A stretch of DNA of 64,000 nt from assembly GCF_031755915.1 (NCBI RefSeq), contig NC_083387.1:15893001-15957000 (forward strand), given 5' to 3'. Positions 22,645 to 35,127 of this stretch are shown one piece after another. The notes beneath the pieces were generated by a model. The model ran no database searches and was not told where the DNA came from. It saw only the letters and a program-made list of their open reading frames with translations. Made by a program: the position numbers and the translations under genes. Positions within the stretch are counted from its first letter, which is position 1; the number at the start of each line of letters is the position of its first letter. The DNA is from Ziziphus jujuba. Taxonomy: Eukaryota; Streptophyta; Magnoliopsida; Rosales; Rhamnaceae.

Positions 22645-23752
22645 GTTAGCAAAAATAATACAAAATTCCTCACCAAATTCACTCCCTCACGTGTTTCACT
22701 CAAATAAGGTTTTGACACTCGTGTATGCAAACTAGTTTTAGTTTTTTAACCCTCTTTTGAGCTCACACTCTCTTGCCTTTTTCCACTCAAAGAATTAACT
22801 CAAAGTTCTGATTAAAACACACTTAAATACTAACTAGATCACAAGTGGACCTTAATTTAAACTTATCAATAAAAACAGCAAGAAAAATAGACAATTACCG
22901 AGCAGAATGAAAATACTTATTCCTGGCCTAACTAACCAAAACAAAGGTAAATTAATCAAGGCAACTTTGAATTTAACAAAAATAAACCAGAATATTAAGG
23001 ATCAAAATCCAAGGATAAAATTTAAGAAAAGAGATTCCAACAATGAACAAAAACAAGTCGAACAAAATAAGGAATAGTTGTTGGTTATTGTTTTTGTAAT
23101 TCAAGTTTTGTCTCAATTCCTTTAACTAATTTTAATCCAATTAAATTTAGCACTCAAATTTCAAATAACCAGCAACAATAGATAATTCCAACAATCACAG
23201 TAATCACAATTTCAAATTTTCCAGCTCAAACAAATTTCAATCTCCAAATTCAACAAAACGGCCTTTTGTGTAGTTTTTTTTTTTTTTTTTTTTTATACTC
23301 GGATTTTTTGGGCTTTTTTTATCTGTTTTCTTTCATTTTTTTAATCAAAAATTTGATGATGCAACATAATTTTCAGCAGCACCAAAAACAACAAAAACCA
23401 ATCCCGAGACCACAAAATACAAATTTGCGATTTTTTATGAATTTGTAATTTGTTGCCGCAAATATACTTATTTTCCTCTTTTTTTATTTTTATTTTCTTA
23501 TATATGAATGCAATTAAATAATAATAAAACAGCAAAGAAAAAGTAAAAGAAAAAATAACAAAATTCGCAAGAACAATGATGAAAAACAACCAACAAACTA
23601 GGAAGCAAAAATACGGTAAAACAAGGAGCCTAATTTCGGCTATGAATGATTTTTTTTTCACAAACTTAACCTAAAATTGTAGATTAACAAAAAAAAATAT
23701 ATATATATATATATATACCAAATAAAGATAAATCAAACTGAAAAAAATCTTG
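22645..23752 (-). other. Element C untranslated leader
   Basis: This is the reverse of the family leader, with a T tract at about 23274-23295 and an (AT)n run at 23697-23717. No credible coding frame is present. Confidence 0.75.
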
Positions 23753-23764
23753 GCTATGATACCA
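23753..23764 (-). other. Primer binding site of element C (one mismatch)
   Basis: GCTATGATACCA differs from GCTCTGATACCA by one base. It lies two bases from the LTR start at 23767. Confidence 0.85.
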
Positions 23765-23766
23765 AA

Positions 23767-24191
23767 TGATACGAACCTAAGTTGACTTGCTCCTAAACCC
23801 GTACAATTAAGTTCAGATTTCATGGCCACCTTAACCCGTAATCAACTTGTGATTAGAAACCTTGGTATATGATGAAGACACCACAATAGGTGATGTATGT
23901 CCTATTGACAAGTCAAACTAAAACATTCACTCTCTAATGGTGGTTTAGGTGTTCAAACAGAACTAAGAGAATTCTTTTCTCACAAATAAATTTTTGAATA
24001 ATATGTAAGCTGATTTCTCATTGAAAATAAGCCTTTAAATAGGCTTTGGATGAACAAAATAAAACCCTAAAAGGATAAAGAAATTTCAGCCAACATAGAA
24101 TCAAATTAGAAAATTGCCTAATTTTACACCCTTTCCTAATCTAATTATTTAATTTTGAAAAAGGAATTAATTAATTAACAATCAAAATAAT
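23767..24191 (-). mobile_element. Element C 5' LTR, truncated
   Basis: It starts TGATACGAACC and follows the family LTR up to the AT-rich ATTAATTAAC block. Then it breaks off at about 24191 into unrelated sequence. The distal two-thirds is missing. Confidence 0.82.
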
Positions 24192-24871
24192 GAAAGGAAT
24201 GAAACGGAGGGTTCAACCAAACATGAAAGGAATGAAATGGGGGGTTCTCTCACAGGAAAATAGGCTAGAAAGAAAGTCTCACAAGGTCCCTCAATGGTTC
24301 AAACAAAGGCCTTATACCATGTTGGAGTTTGGTGTGGTTTTTGGGTTCACTTAGCCAACAATGTTGTACACAAGGTGTTAGTCTTGTGCACAACCTTTAA
24401 TCTGATTTTTGGTTTAGTATTTATGTGATTTTTGTGTTTGTTTTTAGTATGGTGATATTGAAGTTTGTTACGATTTTATTTTGGAAGGAAGAAGAAGAAG
24501 ATGAAGAAGAATAGAAGATGCTAACATAGTCCAAACAAACTAGACAGCATAATGAAGTGAGACCAAACAGAAGTCTTTAAAATTCAAATAAATACAAATT
24601 TTCCATCCAATAATCTGATACAAAATGTTCAAATACCAGCTCACATGTGAGTGCACAAATATGGCAAGGGTTGGTGAGATATTGAATGTCAAAAGACGGT
24701 CTACACCAAATCGGATAATGCTATTTTGACTCGATGGAAGGCTGGGATATCTTCATCTAAATTGTTTGCATTTTTACATGTGATATGTTGAAATATCAAA
24801 TATGAAATCTGGAGAAGACCAGGTTCAAACGAATTGGGTAAGGCCTCCAATTCATCCCAAACCCATGGGCC
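24192..24871. other. Unassigned sequence, no gene recognised
   Basis: This does not match the gypsy family. A short direct repeat (TGAAAGGAATGAAA followed by GGGTTC) occurs at 24191 and about 24224. A purine-rich GAAGAAGAAGAAGATGAAGAAG stretch lies near 24487. TGTTGGAGTTTGG at 24333 could be the start of a copia-type LTR, but I cannot support that. No long frame is present. Confidence 0.4.
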
Positions 24872-24876
24872 ATAAC

Positions 24877-26010
24877 TAATGTGATTCCGCCCGATCCCAC
24901 TCCACCGATAACCCGCTGGGGTGCTGACTCGACACGGATGAAGACTAGGCCAATCACAAGAGCTCAAATTAAGAGATTTAAGGACAACCTGGGAGTATTT
25001 ATACAGGGGGTAATCAATCTCAACAGATCTTGTCCATACTTGAAGATACAAAGCCTATTCTAAGCATCTAGGTGGTGGAAGCCGATACGGACCCGGGTGA
25101 CGGTTTTGGTACATTTTTGGAGTCCGAGAACCATGAAATGGTTCCAATTCTTTATGGGTTCAATACATATGCCTAAGAGGTCATGGAATCAAGTTAAAGC
25201 AGCCTCAAATTCAATCAAAAAGGGCTTGTATGGACAGCATCAACAATTTGGCCGAATTTGCTGTATTGCTTGCTGGCTTTACTGTATTTTACTGCATTAG
25301 CCTTTTCTTATTTTTCCAAGCATGGGCAACGTGTGGGACTTCATATTCAGCTTATTTGGCATCCTAAAAAGCATCTAGAAGCTGATTTGAAGCTCAAAGA
25401 GGTCAAAGATTGATCAAAGTCAACTTGATCAAAAGGCTAGCATTTTTAGTTTCCTAATTTGTTTTTACTTTTTGTTTTAGGAAACTACCATTACTTTTTG
25501 GCTTTTATTTATTTATTTTTTGGACAAAAAGCTTTAGGAAGGTTTTTATTTTATTCTTTCCATTGTAAATTAATTAATTCCTAATTTAATATAAAGGAAT
25601 TAATTAATCAAACTTAGATTAGGAAAGGAAGTATAGTTTCGGCCAACTAGGTTTCTTTATGTGTGGTGGCTGGTTTTTCTTTATTTTTAGGGTTTTATTT
25701 CATGGCTTTGTAGCCTGTTTAAAGGCTTATTTTTCAATAAGAATACAACTTGGATTTGATTAAGAAAATACTTGTGAGATTAATTATCTCTTTGTTCTTT
25801 GAGAACACCTAAAACACCATTAGAGAATTGGTTGTTTTAGCTTGACTTATCAACAGGTTTTCCATCCCCTATTGTGGCGTTTACATTATACCAAGGTTTC
25901 TAACCACAGGTTGGTTAGGGGTTGAGGTCCATTCATTAGAACTTGAACTTAATTAAGATCCGGGCTAATATAATACGGGTTTAGGAGTAGGTCGTCCTAG
26001 GTTCGTATCA
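24877..26010 (+). mobile_element. Solo LTR of the gypsy family (1134 bp)
   Basis: A full-length LTR with no internal region is bounded by ATAAC (24872-24876) and ATAAT (26011-26015), a target duplication with one mismatch. Its first base pair reads TA instead of TG. The LTR-encoded pol tail is open for 60 codons (TRWGADSTRMK). The solo form is the usual product of recombination between two LTRs. Confidence 0.88.
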
Positions 26011-26015
26011 ATAAT

Positions 26016-26430
26016 TGCTAGAAATCTCAGTAGTTATGCCAAAATTTTAACATGCATATCTTGGGCTTTCCAAGTCCTTTTTAAGTCATTCATTTTTATA
26101 TATTTTCTTTACATGTCTATTATAACATATTAGAAAACTATAACCTGGTTCAAATAACCCAAAATATGCCAGCCCCCATAATGGATCTATGTTGCTAGAA
26201 ACACAATTTCTAGCACATAAAAACAAAATCAATACCCAACAAAGTGACAATTCCTAAGCTAAATACAACACAACTTAAGCAATCAAAATGAATTAAAAGA
26301 AACATAAACCATAGACATAAATATTGCTTTAAGACATTCAACAAAATATTTCTTATAAAGAAACAAAGAGGGTGCAAACCTTGGTGAACTTTGGTTTGCA
26401 CAAGGTGGCAAGATTACCACCTTTTCAACA
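26016..26430. other. Unassigned sequence, no gene recognised
   Basis: About 400 bases do not resemble the gypsy family. It continues from the sequence left of the solo LTR. Only short chance frames are present. Confidence 0.4.
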
Positions 26431-27707
26431 ATTTCTTCACAACATAAGCTTCGAATTTCTTTATTCGGGAAACATCTCTTTTCATAAATGAAACCATACC
26501 CAATATCCAAGTTCAAAGACAACTTTAATCCAACCTTGGTTAGCATTTCTTGTATATTGCTCGGTCCTCCTCTAAATATTTGCCTTTGTCTTTTCAAGAA
26601 TCTGCTTCACAAAATTAGCTTTTTGTTTTCCATCTATATTAGCACGTTCACTTAAAGGTAAAGGTGTTAAATCTAATGGAGTCAAAGATTAAAACCATAA
26701 ACAATCTTAAATGGCATATATTTAGTAGCTGAATGCGAAGATCTATTATAAGCAAATTAAACATGGGACAAACATTCCTCCCAAGTTCTTAAATTTCTAC
26801 TAATTAAAGCCCATAACAATGCAGACAATGTCTTATTTGCTACTTCAGTTTGTCCACCAGTTTGTGGATGACAAGTAGTTGAAAATAAAAGTTTAGTTTC
26901 TAACTTAGCTCACAAAGTTTTCCAAAAATAACTTAAGAACTTAGCATCCTTATCTAGAAGAATAGCTCTAGGCATACCATGCAACCTCACAATTTCCTTA
27001 AAAAATAAATTAGCAACATTAGATGCATATTCATTTTATTACATGCAATAAAATGTGTCATCTTAGAAAATCTATCCACAATAATGAGAATTGAATCCTT
27101 ACCTGTCCTAAACCTAGGTAAACCAAGAATAAAATCCATAGACAAATTAACTCAAGGAAAGGATGGAATCGGCAATGGGAGGTACAAACCGTGTGGCTTC
27201 AACTTTGACTTGGATATTTGGCATTTCAAGCATCTTTCACATATTCTCTCCACATATCTCTTCATACTCAGCCAAAAAAAATGTTCTTGCAGCAAGGATA
27301 AAGTTTTTAAGACACCAAAATGACCCATTAAACCACCACCATGACCTTCCCTTACTAATAATTCCCTAATGCTACAATTAGGCACACAAAGTTGATTTTT
27401 CCTAAACAAATATCCCTCCAAGATGTAAAATTTATTAATCCCATGCTTTGTACAGCTCCTAAATATTTCATTAAATTCACTATCATGCTCATAAAATTCT
27501 TTCAATTATTCAAATCCAAGCAATCTAGCATCTAAGGTAGAAAACAATACGTACCTTCGGGATAATCCATCGGCATGCCATCAATTAAGCTTCCATTCTC
27601 CTTTTACATGCTTTAATGATTAATGATCTATATGAATCACAAATGCCTTCGGCATTAAGTAATGCTGCCTCGTCTCCAAAGCCCTCACCAATGCATACAT
27701 CTCTTTT
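26431..27707 (-). pseudogene. Pol remnant E, integrase and RNase H part
   Basis: Minus-strand homology to Q pol runs from the integrase C-terminus (EKRCFPNKE, about 26450) back through the integrase core to the zinc finger ([18 protein letters not shown]). It ends in RNase H at a KEMYAL equivalent near 27700. Stops and frameshifts are scattered. The region is interrupted at 27708 by element D and resumes at 30279. No LTR of its own is present. Confidence 0.85.
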
Positions 27708-28841
27708 TCATGAGAATCCACTCGAACCCGCACAACCAACAACCCACTGAGGTGTTGACCCGATACAGATGAAGACCGGACTGATCACTAGAGTTCAAGC
27801 TAAGCGATTTAAGGAAAAACTGGCTGCCTTTATATAGGGAGTAATTAATTCTCAAAAAGGCTTGTTAATACTCGAAGATACAATGCATGTTTGAAGTATT
27901 CGAGTGCTGGAGGCTGATACAGACTTGGATAGCTGTTTTCATCCAAATAAAGACTCCGGGTAGCAAGAAATGGTTGCAACACTCTATGGGTTCAATGAAT
28001 ATCATTAAGAGGTTATGGAATCAAGTCAAGGCAGCTTCAAAGGCAATTAAAATGGGTTTGTATGGACAACAAGTAAATTTGGCTGAAAATGTGATGTTTA
28101 GCTGCTAGCTCTGACTGTTCTTCTTGTTCAAGAAAGTTTGACCTATTCCAATCAAGGGGCAACATGTGGGAATCATTATTAATCATATATGGCATGCTAC
28201 ATGGCATATGGAATCTAATTTGGAGCTCAAACAAGCTGGATATTGGTCAAAGTTAGCTTACTTAGAAAGATAGTCCATTTGTTTCCTAATTTGATTTTGA
28301 CTTTTTGTTATAGGAAATTAGTCTTTTATTTGGTTTCTATTTATTTATTTGCTGGAAAAATCAACTTAGGAAAATTATTATTTTATTATTTTCATTGTAA
28401 ATTAAATAATTCCTATTTCAAAATTAAGGAACTAATTAATCCAAATTAGATTAGGAAAGGAGGTGATTTTCGGCCATCATTAGGTTTCCTATTCCTATGT
28501 GGCCAGTTTTACCTAGCTAATTAGGGTTTTATTTTGTAATTTTTTAGTCTATTTAAGGGCTTGTTTTATTAATAATATTCAGTACATTATTCATATAGAA
28601 AATTAGTTGTGGGATTGAATTCTCTTTGTTATCTTTGAACAACCAAAACACCATTAGTGAATGAGTGTTTTAGTTTGACTTATCAATAAGATATCCATCA
28701 CCTATTGTGGTGTCTTTATTATACCAAAGTTTCTAATCACAGGTTGGTTAGGGGTTAAGATGACCATTAGAACTTGAACATAATTAGATCCGCGCTAATA
28801 TAATACGGGGTTTAGGTGTAGGTCATCCTAGGTTCGTATCA
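27708..28841 (+). mobile_element. Element D 5' LTR
   Basis: Family LTR ending TTCGTATCA. It carries a TTAGGGTTT telo-box (near 28522) and a degenerate TATA region. Confidence 0.85.
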
Positions 28842-28842
28842 T

Positions 28843-28854
28843 TGGTATCAGAGC
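28843..28854 (+). other. Primer binding site of element D
   Basis: TGGTATCAGAGC lies one base after the LTR end. Confidence 0.9.
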
Positions 28855-29754
28855 CAAATTTTGTTCAGGTTTGATCTATCTTTATTTGCTTTATTTGTTT
28901 TATGTTAATCTATAATCTGTAAGGTTGCTTCTATCATCATACACGTTCTACATATTAAAAAAAAATAAAATTCATTCCTAGTTAAATTAGGTTTTTCTTG
29001 TTTTACTATATTTTTTGTTTCCTAGTTTATTGGTTGTTTTTCATTCTTGTTCTTAGTAATTTAGTATATTGTTGATTTTTCTTTGCTATTTTTGATCTTA
29101 AATATTTGCTTTCATATATTAAAAAATAAAAAAGAGCGTTTGCAACGACATATATTAATTTACAAAAAAATTGCAAATTTGTATTTTTGTTGTTGGTCGT
29201 AATGGGTTTGTAGTTTTTTGGTGTTGGAATTGCTATTTTTGGTATTGATCTTTGCTGCTAGAATTGTTCTACATTCTGTGAGTCAAAAAAAAAAAAAAAT
29301 TGAAGAACAAAAGCCGGACATATAAAAAAAAAAAAAAAAAGAAGAACTATAGTTTGTTTAATTTGGAGTTTGATTTGTTTGCTGGAAATTATTGGAGCTA
29401 CTGAATTGTTGCATATTTATTCATTATTTGGAGTTGCTGGAACTTTATTTACTACTGGAAATTCATATTTGTGAGTGCTAAAATTATTTGGATTAAAATT
29501 AGTTAAAGGAATTGATACAAAACTTGAATTACAAAGAACAACAACCAACAACCATTCTATATATATATATTTATATTTTTTGTTCCAATTGATTCTTGTT
29601 TGAGTTTGAATTTCTTTCTCTAAAATTTTATTCTTGGATTCTTAATTTCTTACCATCTAGTCCAGTTCTTATGATTCCAAAAAATTTCTTGTAATTTGCC
29701 TTATTTTTTCCTAGAAAAGCCAAAGTTTAGGTATTTTAAATTCATTCGTTATTA
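28855..29754 (+). other. Element D untranslated leader
   Basis: Family leader with A tracts near 29286-29299 and 29325-29340 and an (AT)n run near 29562. It breaks off at ATTACCTAAT, where it fuses to LTR sequence. Confidence 0.78.
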
Positions 29755-30278
29755 CCTAATTTGATATTGACTTTTTGTTATAAAAAATTAGTCTTTTATT
29801 TGGTTTCTATTTATTTATTTGCTGGAAAAATCAACTTAGGGAAATTATTATTTTATTATTTTCATTGTAAATTAATTAATCCAAGTTAGATAATGAAAGG
29901 AGATGACATTCAGCTATCATTAGGTTTCCTATTCTATGTGGCTGATTTTACCTAGTTAATTAGGGTTTTATTTTGTAAATTTTTAGCCCATTTAAGGGCT
30001 TATTTTATCAATAATATTCATTATATTATTCATATAGAAATTATTTGTGAGATTGAATTCTCTTTGTTCTCTTTAAACACCTAAAACACTATTAGTGAAT
30101 GAATGTTTTAGTTTGACTTATCAATAGGATATCAATCACCTATTATGGCGTCTTTATGATACCAAGGTTTCTAATCACAGGTTGGTTAGGGGTTAAGGTG
30201 ACCATTAGAACTTGAACATAACTAGATCCGGGCTCATACAATACAGGTTTAGGTGCAGGTCGTCCTCGGTTCCTATCA
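29755..30278 (+). mobile_element. Element D partial 3' LTR
   Basis: The distal half of an LTR starts at TTTGATATTGACTTTTTG. It duplicates sequence present in D's own 5' LTR at about 28290-28841. Confidence 0.82.
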
Positions 30279-30626
30279 GGTTGGGTATTTCAATGTAACT
30301 CCATTTAGCTACTCATTAAAGCATGCTATGGATCTTCCTTCTTGCATCAAGACAACTCTAATACCTACACCCAACACATTACATTCAATCTCAAAAGTTT
30401 TAGAAAAATTAGGCAAAACTAGTAAAGTAGCATTAGTTAATTTTTCTTTCAACAATTAAAAGATTTATCTTGTCCTTCCCCCCATTTGCAATAGTGCTAA
30501 AATCCATAACAAATCTTCAGTAGAAACTAGCCAAACCATGAAAGCACCTCACTTGGGTAATAGTGTAGGTTTCGGCCACTCTTGGATTACTTTCACCTTG
30601 GATTGACCAACTTTAATTCCTGCAAT
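30279..30626 (-). pseudogene. Pol remnant E, RT to RNase H part
   Basis: It continues E after element D: the RNase H start (ECDASG-equivalent near 30390) and the RT thumb/connection region, up to the GIKVDQ equivalent at 30620. It is then cut by an LTR start at 30627. Confidence 0.82.
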
Positions 30627-30664
30627 TGATACGAACCTAGGTCAACACGCGCCGAAACCCATAT
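30627..30664 (-). mobile_element. 38-base LTR stub (minus orientation)
   Basis: TGATACGAACCTAGGTCAAC and the following bases are a clean LTR outer end. It is interrupted by the plus-strand LTR of element F at 30665. It shows that a minus-strand element had entered E before F arrived. The rest of this LTR was not found. Confidence 0.7.
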
Positions 30665-31796
30665 TGATGTGACTCCGCTCGAGCTCGCTCAACCGATAAC
30701 CTGCTGGGGTGCTGACCTGACACGGATGAAGACCAAGCCAATCACAAGAGCTCAAATTAAGAGATTTAAGGACAACCTGGAAGCATTTATACTGGGGGTA
30801 ATCAATTCTCAACAAAGCTTGTCTATACTTGAAGATACAAAGCCTATTCTAAGCATCCAAGTGGTTGAAGCCAATACGGGCCCGGGTAGCAGTTTTGGTG
30901 CAAATATGGACAATGGGCAACATGAAATGGTTCCAACTCTTTATGCATTCAATACATATATCTAAGAGGATATGGAATCAAGTCAAGCCAGCTTCAAAGG
31001 CATTCAAAAAGGGGTTGTACGGACAGCTTCAAATTTGGCCTATTTTTTATTGTATTTTGTGCTGGCTTTACTGTATTTTGCTGACTTGGCTTTTGCTTCC
31101 TCTTCCAAGCATGGGAAACGTGTGGGACTTCATATTAAGCTTATTTGGCATCCTACAAAGCATATTGAAGCTGATTTGGAGCTCAATTTGGTCGAAGATT
31201 GGTCAAAGTCAACTTAGTCAAAAAGCTAGTATTATAGTTTCCTAATTTGATTCTACTTTTTGTTTTAGGAAATTACCATTACTTTTAGTTTTTATTTATT
31301 TATTTCCTGGAACAATAAGTTTAGGAAAGTTATTATTTTATTATTTTCATTTTAAATTAATTAATTCCTAATTCAAAATAAAGGAATTAATTAATCCAAA
31401 TTAGATTAGGAAAGAAAAATTTTCGGCCACCATAGGAAACTACTTTGTATGGTCGGTTTTTTCCTTTGTTTTTAAGGTTTTATTTTGTGCCTTTGTAGCC
31501 TATTTAAAGGCTTATTTTTCAATAAGACTACAACTTTGATTTGATTAAGAAAATACTTGTGAGATTAATTATCTCTTTGTTCTTTGAGAACACCTAAAAC
31601 ACCATTAGAGAATTGGTTGTTTTAGCTTGACTTATCAATAGGTTTTCCATCCCCTATTGTGGCGTCTACATTATACCAAGGTTTCTAACCACATGTTGGT
31701 TAGGTTTTGAGGTCCATTCCACTAGAACTTGAATTTAATTGAGATCCGGGCTAATATAATATGGGTTTAGGATCAGGTCGTCCTAGGTTCGTATCA
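30665..31796 (+). mobile_element. Element F 5' LTR (1132 bp)
   Basis: It runs from TGATGTGACTCC to TTCGTATCA. The TATA-like CCTATTTAAAGG is at 31499-31510. The LTR-encoded pol tail is open for 98 codons from 30669. Confidence 0.9.
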
Positions 31797-31798
31797 TT

Positions 31799-31810
31799 TG
31801 GTATCAGAGC
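31799..31810 (+). other. Primer binding site of element F
   Basis: TGGTATCAGAGC lies two bases after the LTR. Confidence 0.92.
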
Positions 31811-32959
31811 CAAATTTTGTTCAGGTTTGATCTATCTTTATTTGTTTTATTTGTTTTTATGTTATTCTGCAACTTTAGAATTAAGTTGAGGTTGCATCCA
31901 TCCCATACACGTTCTGCATTTAAAAAAAAATAAAAAATTAATTCCTAGTTGAATTAGGATTTCCTAGTTTTACCTTATTTTTTGTTTCCTAGTTTGTTGG
32001 TTGTCTTTCATCATTCTTCTTTTAATTTGGTTATTGTTGATTTTTCTTTGCTGTTTTAGTCTTAAATATTTGCATTCATATAATATTTGCATTCATCTAT
32101 TCGAAAAAGAAAAAAAAAAAAGGAGTTTGCGGCAACATTTAAAAAAAAAAATGCACATTTGTGTTTATTTAGAGGTCACGGGTTTGGTGAATTTTTGGAG
32201 TTGGAATTGCAAATTTGTTGTTTATTCTTGCTACTTCAGTTGTGTTTGATATTCAGTGAGTGAAAAAAAAATTAAAAAATAAAAAAGAAGAAAGCCGAAT
32301 AAAAAAAAATATATATATCGGTTTGTTGAAAATTGGTGTTGAAGTTTGTTGCTGGAAATTTCTTGTAACTGCTGCTTTGTTGATTATTTATTCCATATTT
32401 GGAGTTTCTGAAGAGTTATTTTTACTGCTGGATATTTGAGTTTGAGTGCTCAATTATTTGGATTAAAATTAGTTAAAGGATTTGATACAAAACTTGAATT
32501 ACAAGAACAACAACCAACACTTTTCTATATTTTTGTTCTCTTTGATTCTTGTTCGTATTTGAATTTCTTTTTCTAGAATTTATTCTTGAACTCATAATCT
32601 ATTACCATCTGGTCCAGTTCTTCAAAATTCTAAAGTTTTCCCATTAATTTGCTTTATTTTGCCTAGAAACGCCGAAACTAGGTTTTGTTGAATTCTTTCA
32701 GTATTGCCTACTTTTAGCTACTGTTTTGTTGATAAGTTTAGTTAAAACATACTTGTAATCTAATTGCTATTTTGTAGATGTTTTAATTAGAACTTAGAGT
32801 TAAATTCTTTGAGTGGAAAAAGGCAAGAGAGTGTGAGCTTAAAAGCGGGTAAAAGCCGAACTAGTGTGCAAACACGAGTGTCGAGACCTTATTTGAGTGA
32901 AACACGTGAGGGAGTGAATATTGTGAGGATTTATTTTATTTTTGCAGTATTTTACTAAC
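31811..32959 (+). other. Element F untranslated leader
   Basis: Family leader with A tracts (31921-31930, 32141-32150, 32264-32290) and an ATATATAT run near 32310. It ends TTTGCAGTATTTTACTAAC before the gag ATG. Confidence 0.8.
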
Positions 32960-33988
32960 ATGGCAGATTCTAGAATAAGAAGAGGAGACACACCACTGAG
33001 AATTAATGAAGAAGAGTCTGTAGGATTTCATGGTGATCCACGAGCTACCGAGAGTGGTGAGCAAACGGAATTGAAAGCTGTTTTGGAATAATTACAGCGG
33101 GTGAGTGCTCAAGTTGAGCGCATGAATCAAAGGATGGAAAGGCTAGAAGTTTCCCAAGGATTGTCGAACACAAGAAATAGGCAGGATTTCCGTGAAGTCA
33201 AGGTCGAGGACGAGGAGGCCTTGAGAGACCGAGAGAGGAATTTGAGGAGGAGAATTTCGGTGGAGACTTTGAGGAAGGCATGGACGAAATCTTTGCTGTC
33301 CAAGAGAGAGCTAGTCGTGGAAGGTATAGGAGGGAAGAAATAGATGACAATCTTAGCAATATCAAGATCAACATCCCACCATTCATGGGAAAAAGTGATC
33401 CCGAAGCATATTAGGAGTGGGAAGAAAAGATGGAGATGATATTCGACTGCCATAATTATTCGAAGGGAAAGAAGGTGAAGTTGGCAGCAGTAGAGTTTGG
33501 CCATTATGCACTCCAATGGTGGACAAATAAGCAAGGCACATGGAGGAGAGTTGGTGATGATTTGATCACAAAATGACGACAAATGAAAGGAGCCATGAGA
33601 AAGCGGTTTGTGCCATCACATTACCATAGGTTGCTGCATCAAAGGCTTCAATTTTTGTCTCAAAGAAGTAGGTCCGTGGAGGATTATTACAAAGTGATGG
33701 AGATGCTCATGATGAGGCTGAATATGAATGAGGATAGGGAGGCAACAATGGCGAGATTTCTTGGTGGTTTGAGCCGTGACATGGCCAACCAGCTTGAATT
33801 GCAACAATACTTGGAGTTGGAGGAGATGTTGCATGTTGCCATTAAGCTTGAGCACCAATTCAAGAGGAGGGGAGTAGGATCACCGCTTGGAGGTGTTTCC
33901 AGCAGTGGGAGATTCAATTCAAGTGGCTGGAGAAACAATTCAACTAGTGAAATCAAACCAAAACTGAAAGGTGGAGAAGAAAGTACCT
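32960..33988 (+). pseudogene. Element F gag, broken and truncated
   Basis: The start MADSRIRRGDTPL matches P. An early stop (CAA to TAA near 33088), a frameshift around 33200 and an in-frame TGA near 33574 disrupt it. The last open part (33583-33988) has MRKRFVPSHYHRLLHQ, MMRLNMNEDREATMARFLGG and the EELEMLHVAIKLEHQF-type end. Homology stops at about 33988, before the zinc knuckle, where unrelated sequence begins. Confidence 0.85.
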
Positions 33989-34426
33989 ATCGCAGCGTTA
34001 AATCATTCCAACAAAATATATATAATTTCCAAAATGCAATTAACCATATAAATGAACATTTCTACAAAATTTCAACTCATTGGAAGGTCATTTAGTATGG
34101 CTTTGGATTTCACAAATTTGAAGTGCTTGTTGTTGTACAGTCAGAACATTTATGTATCAACAATTTTACTTTGAAAATTCATATAAAATTGAATATTTAA
34201 TATTTTTTGATGAAACTTGGTATTGTCATCCAATCTTTCAAGGCAAAACAAAAATGACAGATAGCTTAAATGCTTTATCCACGAAATGCTAGTTCATATC
34301 AACATGTCAAACTTTGGTGTTACATGGTTAATTTATTAAAGATAAATTGAAAAATATAAATTTTATCTGAGCCAAAATTACAAATTATTGTTCAAAAGTT
34401 GAAAAGTTATGTCCATTAATTACATA
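33989..34426. other. Unassigned sequence, no gene recognised
   Basis: About 440 AT-rich bases without similarity to the other repeats in the window. No frame of note is present. It could be the copia or host sequence into which a truncated F end was joined. Confidence 0.4.
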
Positions 34427-34709
34427 TGTGGGGGTCTAGCCTTTTTTTCTCCTAAAGCCCGGTCCATTAAGGTTTCAACCCTAGAGAGCATTATAAACAG
34501 ATGTTTAATTTTAGTCTTGTATCACATAACACATATTAGACACAACATAAGTTTTTGAGACCTCAATAGAGAGTTTTAGAGAAGTTTTTTTGTGTATAAA
34601 TTTCATAGTAAATAATACATCTTTTTCTTCTCAATTTTCATACCTTTTGCCTCTCTTTTTTATTTTTGTGTTGACTTTGTGTGTTTTTAGGGATCGAAGG
34701 ATCCCAACA
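34427..34709 (+). mobile_element. Putative copia-type LTR (about 283 bp)
   Basis: The segment starts TGTGGGGGTCTAG and ends GGATCCCAACA, followed two bases later by TGGTATCAGAGC. That arrangement is typical of small copia LTRs with an initiator tRNA-Met PBS. The left boundary is a best guess, because no second LTR is present for comparison. Confidence 0.55.
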
Positions 34710-34711
34710 AA

Positions 34712-34723
34712 TGGTATCAGAGC
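34712..34723 (+). other. Primer binding site of the copia-type element
   Basis: TGGTATCAGAGC lies directly downstream of the CAACA LTR end, in sequence unrelated to the gypsy leader. Confidence 0.75.
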
Positions 34724-35127
34724 TTGGTTCAGAGATAGGGTTCATCATCCAAAAGCTCAAACAAAATATTTGAGCATATCGGAAGGTAGATCTCACCAAG
34801 ATGAAGAAAACGAGCCCAACTAGATCACCACCCGACCCTATACACGCTCACACACGCTGGTCAAATCTTTCTACAGATTTTCATGTGCCAGTCAAACTCT
34901 TTTTTATAGGTTTTTTGTTTTTCACGCACCTCCTATGCACCACACGCCGTACACGTGTCCGTCAAGTTGAGCCGTGAGCTGTGCCTTTAAGCTGAGCCGA
35001 GTCACACCTGAGTTCCAAAGCTGAGCCTTCACACATGTCTTGCAACATCATTCTTCAGCTCACACGGCCACATGGTGACAAGTCATCCGATCTGCCACAT
35101 CATCTGACATATTAGCACCCATCGTAA
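34724..35127. other. Unassigned sequence after the copia PBS
   Basis: It is relatively GC-rich for the window, with CACACGC and GAGCCGTGAGCTG-type motifs. It probably belongs to the copia-type leader, but no Gag frame can be read. It is cut at 35128 by the LTR of element G/L. Confidence 0.4.

Larger units (their letters stand above)
27708..30278 (+). mobile_element. Element D: LTR, leader and partial LTR, no coding region
   Basis: A 5' LTR (27708-28841) is followed by a PBS and a leader. Near 29755 the leader joins the middle of a second LTR, which ends CCTATCA at 30278. Gag, protease and pol are all absent. The flanks are the two halves of E's RNase H, which read through when D is removed. 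The left end reads TCATGAG where TGATGAG is expected. I could not find a convincing target duplication. Confidence 0.83.

Noticed and set aside
23697..23717. (AT)n and poly(A/T) runs as satellite or centromeric repeats
   Set aside because: They are short and always at matching positions in the gypsy leader, so they are part of the element and not independent arrays.
24487..24511. GAAGAAG-rich run as an exon of a host gene
   Set aside because: No open frame, splice context or protein similarity supports it.
27708..27712. Target duplication for element D
   Set aside because: The bases left (CTTTT) and right (GGTTG) of D do not match, so I report none.
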